Shown here piece by piece: positions 12,293 to 20,486 of a stretch of 38,846 nt of DNA (positions are counted from its first letter, which is position 1; each line of letters opens with the position of its first letter). The stretch spans positions 1 to 38,846 of the forward strand of contig CALUYP010000066.1 in the NCBI GenBank assembly GCA_944325055.1. Reading direction: 5' to 3'. Source of the stretch: an uncultured Elusimicrobiales bacterium (GTDB lineage Bacteria; Elusimicrobiota; Elusimicrobia; Elusimicrobiales; Elusimicrobiaceae). Under the pieces are notes generated by a model that saw nothing but the letters and a program-made list of their open reading frames with translations, was not told where the DNA came from and made no database searches. The translations under genes and the position numbers were made by a program.

Positions 12293-13450
12293 TTATTTTT
12301 CCATCCTGGATACTTTATTGGTTTCCACATTAAATTCGTAGATAAAAGTTTGGCGTTTAGCAGAAGATCGATCTCCTTTTTGTACCGTTATACGGATGAT
12401 GTCTTGAGGCTCAATTTCCAAAAAGCGTTCCAAATGGGCGTAATCCATAAAGGGATAGGCGTAAAGCGTGTTATATAACCGGCCATGACGGATTTGTTGA
12501 ATGGAATGAATGTTTTCATCTGGATGTAAAATACCTAAAGGAGTATCAAAAATGCTGAAAACAACTCCGCCGGATTTTCCTGTTTGTTCCTGCTGCAGCA
12601 ATTCATATACCCAGCTTATGGGTACAATATGGGCAAACGAGTGGATAGACCTTTTGAAATAAGGCGAAATGAGTTGATACCAGTCGGTGGCTTGGACGGA
12701 TTCCGCTTGGGAAATTCCTACAAATACGCCAATTACTTTTCCATCTTTGATAAGCGGAGAACCACAATAGCCGCTTCGGACGGGAAAATCTTTATACCTG
12801 GCTAAAATGCGGTGCTGGCTGGAGAAAAGCACTTTAATATCAGCAAACCATCCAAAAATTCCCTGTGAAAACCCGGCGGATTGTATCGATTGGTTCGCTT
12901 CTGGCAATTGGGTCTCTATTTTTAATGGTTTTATATAAGCCAACACCTGTTTAGGCAGTCGGAAAACGGCGATATCTGCTCCATGAACATTACCTTCTCT
13001 TGCGGAATAAACCTGAAAAAAAATGGATTTTCCGGATTCATCTTGCACAGACAGGAAGGGAGATCTTCCAATGTCATCAAATATATGCCGTGCCGTAACA
13101 CCCCAAATTTCCCCGTCTACTTCAATGGCAAAAGCAGATCCTTTTCCATGAGTACGGGGATTATGTTGCAAGGTAAAAACAGCCGATTTGATCTTTTCTG
13201 GTGCAGGCCTCAGCGGGCGCATTATTGTTGGATGGCCCGAAACAAACAAGGGGGATACGGAGGAAAAGGCTGCTTCATTAGCAATTCGAGAGAGCATCTT
13301 CCATTTCAAGAAAGATTCTAGCGGCGCAATTTCGTTTTTTTGCAACAAGGAACGAACTAACTTTTCCCATTTATTTTGGGCATAAAGAGGTTCGGCCACA
13401 TAAGCAGTCAACCCAAACAGTATTATTATTCCCAATATCCACTTACGCAT
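12293..13450 (-). CDS. Secreted chymotrypsin-fold protease with Cys nucleophile (array member 2)
   Basis: 385 residues with an N-terminal signal peptide (cleavage near LYAQ). The triad positions are His122 (TARHIFDD), Asp159 (GADIAVF) and Cys229 in SGYCGSP, again Cys where trypsin-like enzymes have Ser. The C-terminal domain (296-357) repeats the array pattern: LGILHPDENIHSI, then DYAHLE. It lies 2 bases after the stop of array member 3 and 1 base before member 1. Paralogous to both by motif order and length, though sequence divergence is large. Confidence 0.82.
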   Translation of the reverse strand: MRKWILGIIILFGLTAYVAEPLYAQNKWEKLVRSLLQKNEIAPLESFLKWKMLSRIANEAAFSSVSPLFVSGHPTIMRPLRPAPEKIKSAVFTLQHNPRTHGKGSAFAIEVDGEIWGVTARHIFDDIGRSPFLSVQDESGKSIFFQVYSAREGNVHGADIAVFRLPKQVLAYIKPLKIETQLPEANQSIQSAGFSQGIFGWFADIKVLFSSQHRILARYKDFPVRSGYCGSPLIKDGKVIGVFVGISQAESVQATDWYQLISPYFKRSIHSFAHIVPISWVYELLQQEQTGKSGGVVFSIFDTPLGILHPDENIHSIQQIRHGRLYNTLYAYPFMDYAHLERFLEIEPQDIIRITVQKGDRSSAKRQTFIYEFNVETNKVSRMEK

Positions 13451-13452
13451 AT

Positions 13453-14610
13453 TTATTTTTTCTTATGAGATATTTTTGTTGCGCTATGCGTATGTAAATT
13501 TGCGAAGTAAGTATATTTGTTTGTACAAACGCGTACGCAAACGGCATTTTTTGTTAAAAACCATTTTTCCAGATGCATTAAATCGGTATGTCTCAGCAGG
13601 GTAGATTGATCGGTGGAAAGATGGGAGGCGCGTCCTTTCTCATAATATACAGATATTTGTATAATTTTCTCGTCTATTCCTAATCTTCCGATCTGAATTC
13701 CGTTAAACACCATAATTCTGCTTCCCGTGCCGGGCTGTTTGTATTCCCGCAACAAATCTTTTATATGCGATGTGGGAAAAAAGAAATGGGCTTGAAACGG
13801 ACGTTCAGAAGGAAGGGCTTTAAGGTGCAGAGGGAAACGGTATTCGCTTACCAGAGCGGTGGCTTCTCCCCTTTTATTAAGGATAATTCCACTATACAAA
13901 TTACTGGGAGAATCGGGAGAAAAAATTAAATCCAATTCCGGGCGTCTCCCCAAATTTTTTTGTTGAATATGTCCCACCATTTTTACCAGTTTGCCTTTGT
14001 CAAACCCATAAGAGAAAAAGAGATCCCCAGGCTGCATTGCTTCCTCGGCAAGCGGCAGCGGACGAGCAAATTCTGCAATTTGAGGGGGAAGTTTTACTAA
14101 AAAAGCGTCTGCTCCTTTTATGACTACTTCTGCCGGATAACTGTATTTTTGTTTTCCTACGTGGAAAGACACTTCAATTATATTTCCTTCCACAAATATA
14201 TGAGGAAAAATTACACCCCACAAAACGGTTTTTCCGCCCGTGTTTTCCGCCACGACAAATCCGGTTCCTAAATTTGCTGGATTTTTCCCCGGTACAGAGG
14301 CTGTAAAAAGGAAATGATGTATATAGTTTTCAAATGGAAGCAGCGCATACGGATTTTTTTGCGAAATTCTACTATTGGCAATAATTTTCTGTGCAATATC
14401 TTGGGCTGCCGCTGGCGGAAGAGCCTTGATCGGGAGGCCGTTATTATGCGAAAAATAAAATGGCATTTTATTTTTTTGTACAAAAAAAGAAGAAAACTCT
14501 TTTCCATTGGTTAAATTTTTTATAACTTTTATCCAATTCTTCTGAGCTTGTATTTCCGCAGGCAATGCTAGGAAGAGTAGTATAAAAATGAAAATCCAAT
14601 TTTTTCTCAT
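13453..14610 (-). CDS. Secreted chymotrypsin-fold protease-like protein (array member 3, degenerate active site)
   Basis: 385 residues from the ATG at 14610, chosen because it starts a signal peptide (MRKNWIFIFI..., cleavage near IQAQ). A longer form from 14664 would bury that signal and has no ribosome-binding site. His137 (IFPHIF) and Asp168 (GADAFLV) match the triad of the neighbours. The nucleophile region reads NLYSGIIL: aligned on Tyr-x-Gly, the Cys becomes Ser240 and the Gly/Pro residues of the oxyanion turn are lost. It may be inactive. The shared C-terminal domain (299-362) is kept: IGRLGIDEKI, then DLMHLE. It is the first gene of the operon. Confidence 0.75.
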   Translation of the reverse strand: MRKNWIFIFILLFLALPAEIQAQKNWIKVIKNLTNGKEFSSFFVQKNKMPFYFSHNNGLPIKALPPAAAQDIAQKIIANSRISQKNPYALLPFENYIHHFLFTASVPGKNPANLGTGFVVAENTGGKTVLWGVIFPHIFVEGNIIEVSFHVGKQKYSYPAEVVIKGADAFLVKLPPQIAEFARPLPLAEEAMQPGDLFFSYGFDKGKLVKMVGHIQQKNLGRRPELDLIFSPDSPSNLYSGIILNKRGEATALVSEYRFPLHLKALPSERPFQAHFFFPTSHIKDLLREYKQPGTGSRIMVFNGIQIGRLGIDEKIIQISVYYEKGRASHLSTDQSTLLRHTDLMHLEKWFLTKNAVCVRVCTNKYTYFANLHTHSATKISHKKK

Positions 14611-14664
14611 AACTGGTTCTTTATAGTAATAGCTGCAAATAAAAATCATTTTAAAAACATACAA

Positions 14665-14679
14665 AAGGGAAAATCCCTT
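14665..14679 (-). promoter_or_regulatory. Small hairpin upstream of the protease operon
   Basis: AAGGGA-AAA-TCCCTT is a perfect 6-bp inverted repeat. On the minus strand it is followed by a T-rich stretch. A TATAGT hexamer (14685-14680, minus) lies directly before it. It could be an operator at the transcript start or a weak attenuator; the sequence alone does not decide. Confidence 0.3.
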
Positions 14680-14713
14680 ACTATACTGTATGGTTTTTAT
14701 TTAAGAAAAAACA

Positions 14714-14768
14714 GGGTCTTTCGGCCTAAAAAACGATATCATTAGTCCTAACGAGAGCCTAGGTCTTT
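14714..14768 (-). promoter_or_regulatory. Upstream element shared with the gene at 23551 (AAAGACC-N10-TTAGGAC)
   Basis: Read on the minus strand, AAAGACC (14768-14762) and TTAGGAC (14751-14745) are separated by exactly 10 bases. The same two heptamers with the same spacing occur at 23483-23506 on the plus strand, upstream of another secreted-protein gene. A second GAAAGACCC copy lies at 14722-14714. It sits between glyA and the protease operon, about 80-135 bases before the possible start codons. Function unknown. Confidence 0.45.
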
Positions 14769-14772
14769 TGTC

Positions 14773-14801
14773 CCCCGGAAAGGAAAATATCCTTTCCGGG
14801 G
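14773..14801 (-). terminator. Strong hairpin just after glyA, lacking a T-run
   Basis: A 12-bp perfect inverted repeat (14773-14784 with 14790-14801, core CCCCGGAAAGGA) with a 5-base loop lies 7 bases beyond the glyA stop. On the minus strand it is followed by GACAAAAGACC, not a T-run, so it is not a canonical intrinsic terminator. It may stabilise the mRNA 3' end or act with other factors. Confidence 0.5.
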
Positions 14802-14808
14802 AGAAGCA

Positions 14809-16056
14809 TTATTGTAGATGCGGGTAAAGAGGAAACTTTTGCAAGAACAATTTTACCTTGGCGGCGATTTCCGCTAAATAGGTGTCATCTTGGGCATGAG
14901 AAATCGCTTCATCAATAAACGAAGCGACTTGTTCCATATCCGCTTCTTTCATTCCGCGTGTGGTAACGGCGGGCGTGCCTAAACGCAGACCGCTGGTTAC
15001 AAAAGGTTTTTCCGGATCAAAGGGAATGGTGTTTTTATTGGCGGTGATGCCGGCTTTGTCCAAAGCCGCCTCGGCGGCTTTGCCGGTAAGTCCTTTGGCG
15101 CGCAGATCGATACACATTACATGACAGTCGGTTCCGCCCGCCACTAAACGGTATCCGCGTGCGGTCAGTTGTTTGGCGAGTTCGGCGGCGTTTAATTTGA
15201 CCTGGTGCTGATACGCTTTGAATTCGGGTTTCAACGCTTCGCCGAAGCAAACGGCTTTTGCCGCAATCACATGCATCAAGGGGCCGCCCTGTGTGCCGGG
15301 GAAAACGGCTGAGTTAATGGCTTTTGCCAAGGATTCTTTACACAAAATAAGGCCACCGCGCGGCCCGCGCAAAGTTTTATGGGTGGTGGTGGTAACGATA
15401 TCGGCATAGGGGAACGGATTGGGATATTCTCCGGCGGCGATCAGGCCCGCGTAATGCGCTACGTCGCACGCTAAATAAGCGTTGCAGGAGTCTGCAATTT
15501 CGCGCAGTCTTTTCCAGTCGAAAATCCGGGAATAATTTGAAGCGCCTGCCAGAATCAGTTTCGGTTTGTGTTCCAGGGCGAGCTTCGCGGCTTGATCGTA
15601 ATCAATTTCTTCGCTATCAGGACGGACGTTCATCGCCACAATGTTGTAAAGTTTGCCGGAAAAATTCATCGGATGTCCGTGGGTTAAGTGTCCTCCGTGG
15701 GACAGATTCAACCCCAAAACGGTGTCTCCCGGTTGCAGCAGGGCCAAATATACCGCCATATTGGCCTGGGCGCCGGAATGCGGCTGGACGTTGGCATGCT
15801 CGGCATGGAAAAGTTGTTTGGCGCGGTCGATCGCCAGTTGTTCCACTTCATCTACAAATTCGCATCCGCCGTAATAGCGTTTTCCGGGGTATCCTTCGGC
15901 ATATTTATTGGTCAATACGGAACCTTGTGCTTGCATGACCGCTAAAGAAGTAAAATTTTCAGAGGCAATCAGCTCCAGTTTCTCACGCTGGCGGCTGAGT
16001 TCTTTCGCTACGGAAGCAAATACGGCGGGATCGGTTTTTTGTAAATCAGGGTACAT
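14809..16056 (-). CDS. glyA: Serine hydroxymethyltransferase
   Basis: 415 residues, normal length. Fold-type I PLP enzyme that interconverts serine and glycine with tetrahydrofolate and supplies one-carbon units. Visible landmarks are IASENF (30-35), the YPGKRYYGG loop, the His/Ser/Gly-rich cofactor-binding segments, [17 protein letters not shown] (198-214), and the PLP Schiff-base Lys227 in [14 protein letters not shown]. The ATG has a good AAGGAG ribosome-binding site. It is transcribed divergently from the deoxyhypusine-synthase-like gene and is followed by a strong hairpin. Confidence 0.97.
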   Translation of the reverse strand: MYPDLQKTDPAVFASVAKELSRQREKLELIASENFTSLAVMQAQGSVLTNKYAEGYPGKRYYGGCEFVDEVEQLAIDRAKQLFHAEHANVQPHSGAQANMAVYLALLQPGDTVLGLNLSHGGHLTHGHPMNFSGKLYNIVAMNVRPDSEEIDYDQAAKLALEHKPKLILAGASNYSRIFDWKRLREIADSCNAYLACDVAHYAGLIAAGEYPNPFPYADIVTTTTHKTLRGPRGGLILCKESLAKAINSAVFPGTQGGPLMHVIAAKAVCFGEALKPEFKAYQHQVKLNAAELAKQLTARGYRLVAGGTDCHVMCIDLRAKGLTGKAAEAALDKAGITANKNTIPFDPEKPFVTSGLRLGTPAVTTRGMKEADMEQVASFIDEAISHAQDDTYLAEIAAKVKLFLQKFPLYPHLQ

Positions 16057-16154
16057 ATAAAACTCTCCTTGCCGGTAGTTCCGGCCTAAAAGCTGCCGAA
16101 AAAATCTACCGTAAATTTTTGTATATTTTCCTATGAAAATACTGCGTTATTTAA

Positions 16155-16160
16155 TATAAT
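16155..16160 (+). promoter_or_regulatory. Candidate -10 box for the unit starting at 16203
   Basis: A perfect TATAAT lies 42 bases before the start codon in the glyA divergent intergenic region. The matching -35 (TATGAA at 16132-16137, 17-base spacer) is poor, so confidence is limited. Confidence 0.4.
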
Positions 16161-16202
16161 TTACTAAATAGAAGTAAATAAATCCAGCAGAGGTGTAAAG
16201 AA

Positions 16203-17279
16203 ATGGCAAAACTTACCAAAAAAGACTTTCTCAAAGACACCATCAAACACATTGATCTGAAAAAATACAATGTCGTCCCCATGGTGGAAGCCTTTGGGAG
16301 CATGGCCTATGCGTCCCGCGAAGTGGCCAGAGCGAGCAAAATCTATAATATGATGTTGTCCGACAAAAAATGCTCCGTCATTTTGTGTATTGCAGGATCG
16401 CTCGTGTCCGCCGGGCTTAAGAAAGTCGTAGTAGATATGATTCAGAACAACATGGTGGATGCGATTGTTTCAAACGGCGCCAATATTGTAGACCAAGACT
16501 TCTTCGAAGCGTTGGGCTATAAACATTATATCGGCACTCCTTATAATGCCGACGACAATTTATTGCGCGATCTGCATATTGACCGTATCTACGACACCTA
16601 TATTGATGAAGACCAACTCAAAGAATGCGACGAAACCGTCCATAAAATCTGCAACGCGTTGGAACCCCGCCCGTATTCTTCCCGCGAATTTATCTGGGAA
16701 ATGGGTAAATGGTTGGAGAAAAAAGGCAAAGGCAAAGATTCTATCGTTTATAACGCTTATAAATACGGCGTACCGGTATTTGTTCCCGCTTTCTCGGACT
16801 GCTCGGCCGGTTTCGGCTTTGTGGCCCACCAAACAGAACACCCCGAATCCCACGTTTCTATTGACAGCGCCAAAGAGTTCTTAGAACTGACCAAAATCAA
16901 AATCAAAGCCAAAGAAACCGGGCTTATGATGTTCTCCGGCGGCGTGCCGAAAAACTTCGCGCAGGATACGGTGGTGGCCGCTGAAATTTTAGGAGCGGAT
17001 GCTCCGATGCACAAATATGCCGTACAGATTACCGTTGCCGACGTGCGCGACGGCGCATTGTCCGGCTCCACCCTCAAAGAAGCGTCCTCTTGGGGTAAAG
17101 TTTCCACCGCCTTGGAACAGATGGTGTATGGCGAATGCACGACGTTAATTCCGCTCATCATCGGTTACGGTTACCACAAAGGTGCATGGAAAAAACGCAA
17201 AGCGGCCAACTACGTCAAGTTCTTACAGGATGAAGACGCTAAAGTGGCGGCTTTGAAAGCGAAAAAAGCCAAAAAATAA
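16203..17279 (+). CDS. Deoxyhypusine synthase-family protein (possible homospermidine synthase-type polyamine enzyme)
   Basis: 358 residues, recognisable as a deoxyhypusine-synthase homologue. NAD-site segments such as CIAGSLVSAGLKKVVVDMI, IVSNGANIVDQDF and VPAFSDCSAGFG are visible. The conserved SGGVPKNF carries Lys250, equivalent to the aminobutyl-carrying Lys of eukaryotic enzymes (human Lys329). The closing DGALSGSTLKEASSWGK block is also present. In eukaryotes and archaea the enzyme modifies eIF5A/aIF5A, which bacteria lack. Known bacterial members make homospermidine or related polyamines by aminobutyl transfer, so that is the more plausible role. The tail is Lys/Ala-rich. The ATG has an AGAGGTG ribosome-binding site. 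The barrel protein gene follows 6 bases later. Confidence 0.85.
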   Translation: MAKLTKKDFLKDTIKHIDLKKYNVVPMVEAFGSMAYASREVARASKIYNMMLSDKKCSVILCIAGSLVSAGLKKVVVDMIQNNMVDAIVSNGANIVDQDFFEALGYKHYIGTPYNADDNLLRDLHIDRIYDTYIDEDQLKECDETVHKICNALEPRPYSSREFIWEMGKWLEKKGKGKDSIVYNAYKYGVPVFVPAFSDCSAGFGFVAHQTEHPESHVSIDSAKEFLELTKIKIKAKETGLMMFSGGVPKNFAQDTVVAAEILGADAPMHKYAVQITVADVRDGALSGSTLKEASSWGKVSTALEQMVYGECTTLIPLIIGYGYHKGAWKKRKAANYVKFLQDEDAKVAALKAKKAKK

Positions 17280-17285
17280 ATTGCG

Positions 17286-18140
17286 ATGCGACTGAAAACC
17301 GCGTTTATCAGTTTAATCCTGCTGATCTGCCCGTGTGCGTTATGCTACGGGCAGCTCAGTTTTTCTGGGGTAAACGGCGAGCGCGGTTATGCGGCCTTGC
17401 GCGGGCAATATCGGCTGGATTTGGATAACGGCTTTGTGTTTATTCCGCGGTATGGATATTACCGGATGACGGACAAAGAAATTGATGAAGCCGGTTCTAC
17501 TTCGCGCTACGGGGTGGAAGGGTCGTATGAAATCAATGACAACTGGCGTATTCTGGCGGGGGGATTTTGGCAGCCGCAGGCGGTGGGTTATCAAGCGGTT
17601 GGTTATGGAGCGGGTGCGGCATGGAGTCCTTTTTACCGGTGGGGAGAGCTGAAAAATCCCGTTTTGACGGTCTATGCCGGGCAAACGCGCTATCGGACGT
17701 ATGTGGATAAGGAAGGAAACGATCTTCCCGGCGGTTCATTTGGTGAAGTGGAAACCGGCGTGCAAACGGAGGCTGCAGCGGATTGGGGCCCGTGGAATTT
17801 GAAAGCCGCTTGGCATAAAGTGATAGAATATAGTAGTAAGCCGCCGCAGGATATTACGTTTAGTTGGGCCAATATCCCTTTTATGACGGCGGTGGTACAA
17901 GGATTTGTGAAAGAGGCGGCGGGTCTGCGCGTTAGTTATCAGACGGAATTCATCACGCCGTATGCGTCGTTGGTGCGGTACCGGTACAATGAATTAAGTG
18001 ATACGGCGGCAGCCGTCAGTGCGGGGCTTCATTTGCATTTGGGGGAGATGTCTTTATCGGGCGGGGTGGAAGTGTTTGAACCGCGCAGAGAAGACAACCG
18101 AAAAACCTATTTTTCCATGTCCGCCGAAGTGGAATTTTAA
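17286..18140 (+). CDS. Putative outer-membrane beta-barrel protein
   Basis: 284 residues with an N-terminal signal peptide (cleavage near CYGQ). The mature chain is built of alternating hydrophobic/polar, Tyr- and Trp-rich short strands with turns, and the last residue is Phe (SAEVEF), the usual BAM-recognition C-terminus of diderm outer-membrane proteins. No family-level motif was recognised and the substrate or role is unknown. It follows the deoxyhypusine-synthase-like gene by 6 bases and precedes the DoxX-like gene by 10. A periplasmic beta-rich protein is the alternative. Confidence 0.65.
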   Translation: MRLKTAFISLILLICPCALCYGQLSFSGVNGERGYAALRGQYRLDLDNGFVFIPRYGYYRMTDKEIDEAGSTSRYGVEGSYEINDNWRILAGGFWQPQAVGYQAVGYGAGAAWSPFYRWGELKNPVLTVYAGQTRYRTYVDKEGNDLPGGSFGEVETGVQTEAAADWGPWNLKAAWHKVIEYSSKPPQDITFSWANIPFMTAVVQGFVKEAAGLRVSYQTEFITPYASLVRYRYNELSDTAAAVSAGLHLHLGEMSLSGGVEVFEPRREDNRKTYFSMSAEVEF

Positions 18141-18150
18141 CGGAGCAGAA

Positions 18151-18591
18151 ATGCCAAAATTAGATTTACATTGTAATATAGACGAAGATGTTTTTTCGCT
18201 GACGGTTTTTTTAACCCGTTTGTTGGCCGGCATGTCGTTGTTGTATATAACGGTGGGAAGCTTGCTTTTTTACCGGGAATTTCTTTATAATGCGGCGGCC
18301 ATTGGGGTGCCGTTTCCGATTCCGTTGGGAATTGGCGTGTTGGTGGCGGAGCTTTTTTTAGCGTTGCTGTTAATGTTGGGATGGTTTACGCGTCCGGCGG
18401 CTCTCTTGTCTGTTTTATGTACGGCGGGGATGGGAGTGATTTTTTTCGCTTCCGATTTGAATAAAATTTATGTGGCGCTTTTAATATTATTGGCGGCGTC
18501 TTTATTGCCGGCGGCGATGTTAGGACCGGGCAAAATCAGTTTGGATTATAAGCATGCGGTTCGGCGCGCGCAAAAATCACACAGAGGTTGA
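18151..18591 (+). CDS. DoxX-like small integral membrane protein
   Basis: 146 residues from the ATG at 18151, preceded by GGAGCAGAA. The frame stays open farther upstream but would then overlap the barrel gene by about 140 bases. Four membrane helices are predicted, with an acidic residue after the second helix start (VAELFLALLLMLGW), a TRPAALLS turn and the closing GPGKISLD motif typical of DoxX-family proteins. The family is linked loosely to redox or membrane stress functions; the role here is unknown. Its stop overlaps the spacer before dnaX, so expression may be coupled. Confidence 0.75.
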   Translation: MPKLDLHCNIDEDVFSLTVFLTRLLAGMSLLYITVGSLLFYREFLYNAAAIGVPFPIPLGIGVLVAELFLALLLMLGWFTRPAALLSVLCTAGMGVIFFASDLNKIYVALLILLAASLLPAAMLGPGKISLDYKHAVRRAQKSHRG

Positions 18592-18593
18592 TT

Positions 18594-20483
18594 ATGGAAA
18601 TGTTTGAAGAAAATACCCAGTATGTCAGTTTAGCCAACAAATACCGTCCCCAAAGATTTGAGGATATGGTGGGACAGGAAAGCATTTCCAAAACGCTGCA
18701 AAATGCTTTAAAATCAGGCCGGATCGCCCACGCTTATTTATTTTACGGTCCGCGCGGCTGCGGTAAAACGACGACGGCGCGTATTTTTGCAAAGGCGCTT
18801 AACTGTACGGGAAACGGCAATCAAAAGCCGACGGCGGATCCGTGCGGGAAGTGTCCCCAATGTTTGGAAATCGCCCAAAGCGCCGATATGGATGTGTTGG
18901 AATTGGACGCCGCCAGCAATACACAAGTGGAAAAAGTACGGGAAGCCATTATAGATACGGTGGCATTGGCTGCTTCTCGGGATCGGTTTAAAGTTTTTAT
19001 TTTAGACGAGGTCCATATGCTTTCAGCCAGCTCGTTTAATGCTTTATTAAAAACAATAGAAGAGCCGCCGGCTCATGTTGTTTTTATCTTGGCCACGACC
19101 GAAAAGCACAAAGTTCCCGCCACGATCGTCAGCCGTTGCCAAACTTTTCGCTTCCGTCCGATTTCTGCCGATGAGATTACCAACCATTTATTGGATTTAG
19201 CCGGTGCGGAAAATATAGAGCTGACGCCGTCTGCCGCCAAAATTATCGCTAAAAACGCCGGCGGCGCTTTACGCGACGCTTTAACGCTGCTGGACCGGGC
19301 CATCGCTTTTTGCGGAGATCGTATTGATGAAAAACGGGTGGGAGAGATGTTGGGAATGACTCCGGACGAATTAATCCGGCAGGCTGTGGAGGCGTTGATC
19401 CAAAAAAACGGTCCGCAGCTGCACCGCGTATTTCAGACATTAAAAGAAGAAGGCTTTGACGCCAATGCCTTTTTAAAGGATTTGAAAAACGCATTAGGGG
19501 ATTTGTTTTATTTGTCATTGGGGCAGGGAGAGGAACCTTTTGAAGGGGCGGCGCAAATCGTGAAAGGAGTGTCGTCGGGTTTTTTGGCGCAGGTATCACG
19601 CAAGATTAATAAAATTATTGAGGAAGTAAAATTTTCGGATAATGCGATAGTCAGCGCGGAAGTCGGTATGTTTACCGTGATGGACAGTTGTTTGGATATA
19701 GATGATTTTGTGCGCCGGCTGGAGGCTTTGGAACGGGGAGAGTCTCATCCTTCTTCTGACCCAGAGTCGCCGCTTCGTATAGCTAAACCGTCTTTTAAAC
19801 CGGTTGTTTCGCCGAAGCCGAAGGAGATGTCGGGAAAAACGGCGGAAAAAACGGAGTATACTGCAAAAACGGCGGGGGAGAGTTTGCCTTCCAAGCTTCG
19901 CCAAGACGTTGTTGTGCAAGAGGAGACGGAAGGAATGGAAGAAGCGGATTTATCTGTTGATGAATCTCCAGTCTTGAAAGAGCAAAAACTGAGTGACCGG
20001 GAAGTTTGGGACCGGATGCTTAAACAGTTTACGAAAAGTCCTTTTGTATACGACGTCATGAGTAATTGTACGGTTTTATTCGGGGAGAAAGAATGGACGC
20101 TTTGTTTTACGGCGGACAAAGCCTTTTATCAAATTCCGGCACAAAATAAATTGCCGGAATTGGAACAGGCGGCGTGTAAAATAAGCGGACGGGTAATCCG
20201 GATCAAGTTAAAAGGCTCCTCCGTAGATGAAGGACGGGAAAGCGAAGCATCCTCTAAACCGGACGCCATGGGAGAAGAAAAAACCGTTTTTTATCAAGCG
20301 TCTGTAGAGAAAAAGACGGAAACAAAAGGAACGATTTCGTTGAAACGGGAAATTATTTCTTCCGAAGAACCTTTCATTCAAGCCAGTTTTGAAGCGGATG
20401 CAGCGGCTGTGGCGGGAAAGGGAGAAACGCCAGAAGAATTAAAAGATATTTTAGAAATTATTCCCGGAGAACTAATGGTGTAA
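18594..20483 (+). CDS. dnaX: DNA polymerase III subunits gamma/tau
   Basis: 629 residues from the ATG at 18594, which has AGAGG 6 bases upstream; an in-frame TTG at 18588 is less likely. AAA+ clamp-loader ATPase: P-loop GPRGCGKT at 52-59, zinc-binding Cys71, Cys84, Cys87 and Cys90, Walker B LDEVHML at 137-143, and the SRCQTFRF sensor at 180-187. A collar domain follows, then a charged low-complexity linker (about 380-450), and a C-terminal tau-like domain. It drives loading of the sliding clamp. The usual neighbour recR follows 3 bases later, but the ybaB gene often found between them is absent. Confidence 0.96.
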   Translation: MEMFEENTQYVSLANKYRPQRFEDMVGQESISKTLQNALKSGRIAHAYLFYGPRGCGKTTTARIFAKALNCTGNGNQKPTADPCGKCPQCLEIAQSADMDVLELDAASNTQVEKVREAIIDTVALAASRDRFKVFILDEVHMLSASSFNALLKTIEEPPAHVVFILATTEKHKVPATIVSRCQTFRFRPISADEITNHLLDLAGAENIELTPSAAKIIAKNAGGALRDALTLLDRAIAFCGDRIDEKRVGEMLGMTPDELIRQAVEALIQKNGPQLHRVFQTLKEEGFDANAFLKDLKNALGDLFYLSLGQGEEPFEGAAQIVKGVSSGFLAQVSRKINKIIEEVKFSDNAIVSAEVGMFTVMDSCLDIDDFVRRLEALERGESHPSSDPESPLRIAKPSFKPVVSPKPKEMSGKTAEKTEYTAKTAGESLPSKLRQDVVVQEETEGMEEADLSVDESPVLKEQKLSDREVWDRMLKQFTKSPFVYDVMSNCTVLFGEKEWTLCFTADKAFYQIPAQNKLPELEQAACKISGRVIRIKLKGSSVDEGRESEASSKPDAMGEEKTVFYQASVEKKTETKGTISLKREIISSEEPFIQASFEADAAAVAGKGETPEELKDILEIIPGELMV

Positions 20484-20486
20484 TTT

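Noticed and set aside
17998-18150. Longer N-terminus for the DoxX-like protein
   Set aside because: The extra 51 codons lie wholly over the end of the barrel-protein gene and have no membrane-protein character. The ATG at 18151 has a ribosome-binding site and gives the family-typical length.
19402-19408. Programmed frameshift site in dnaX (run of seven A)
   Set aside because: The run lies inside the conserved clamp-loader region, far upstream of where the short gamma form is made in E. coli, with no upstream Shine-Dalgarno-like stimulator or downstream hairpin obvious.
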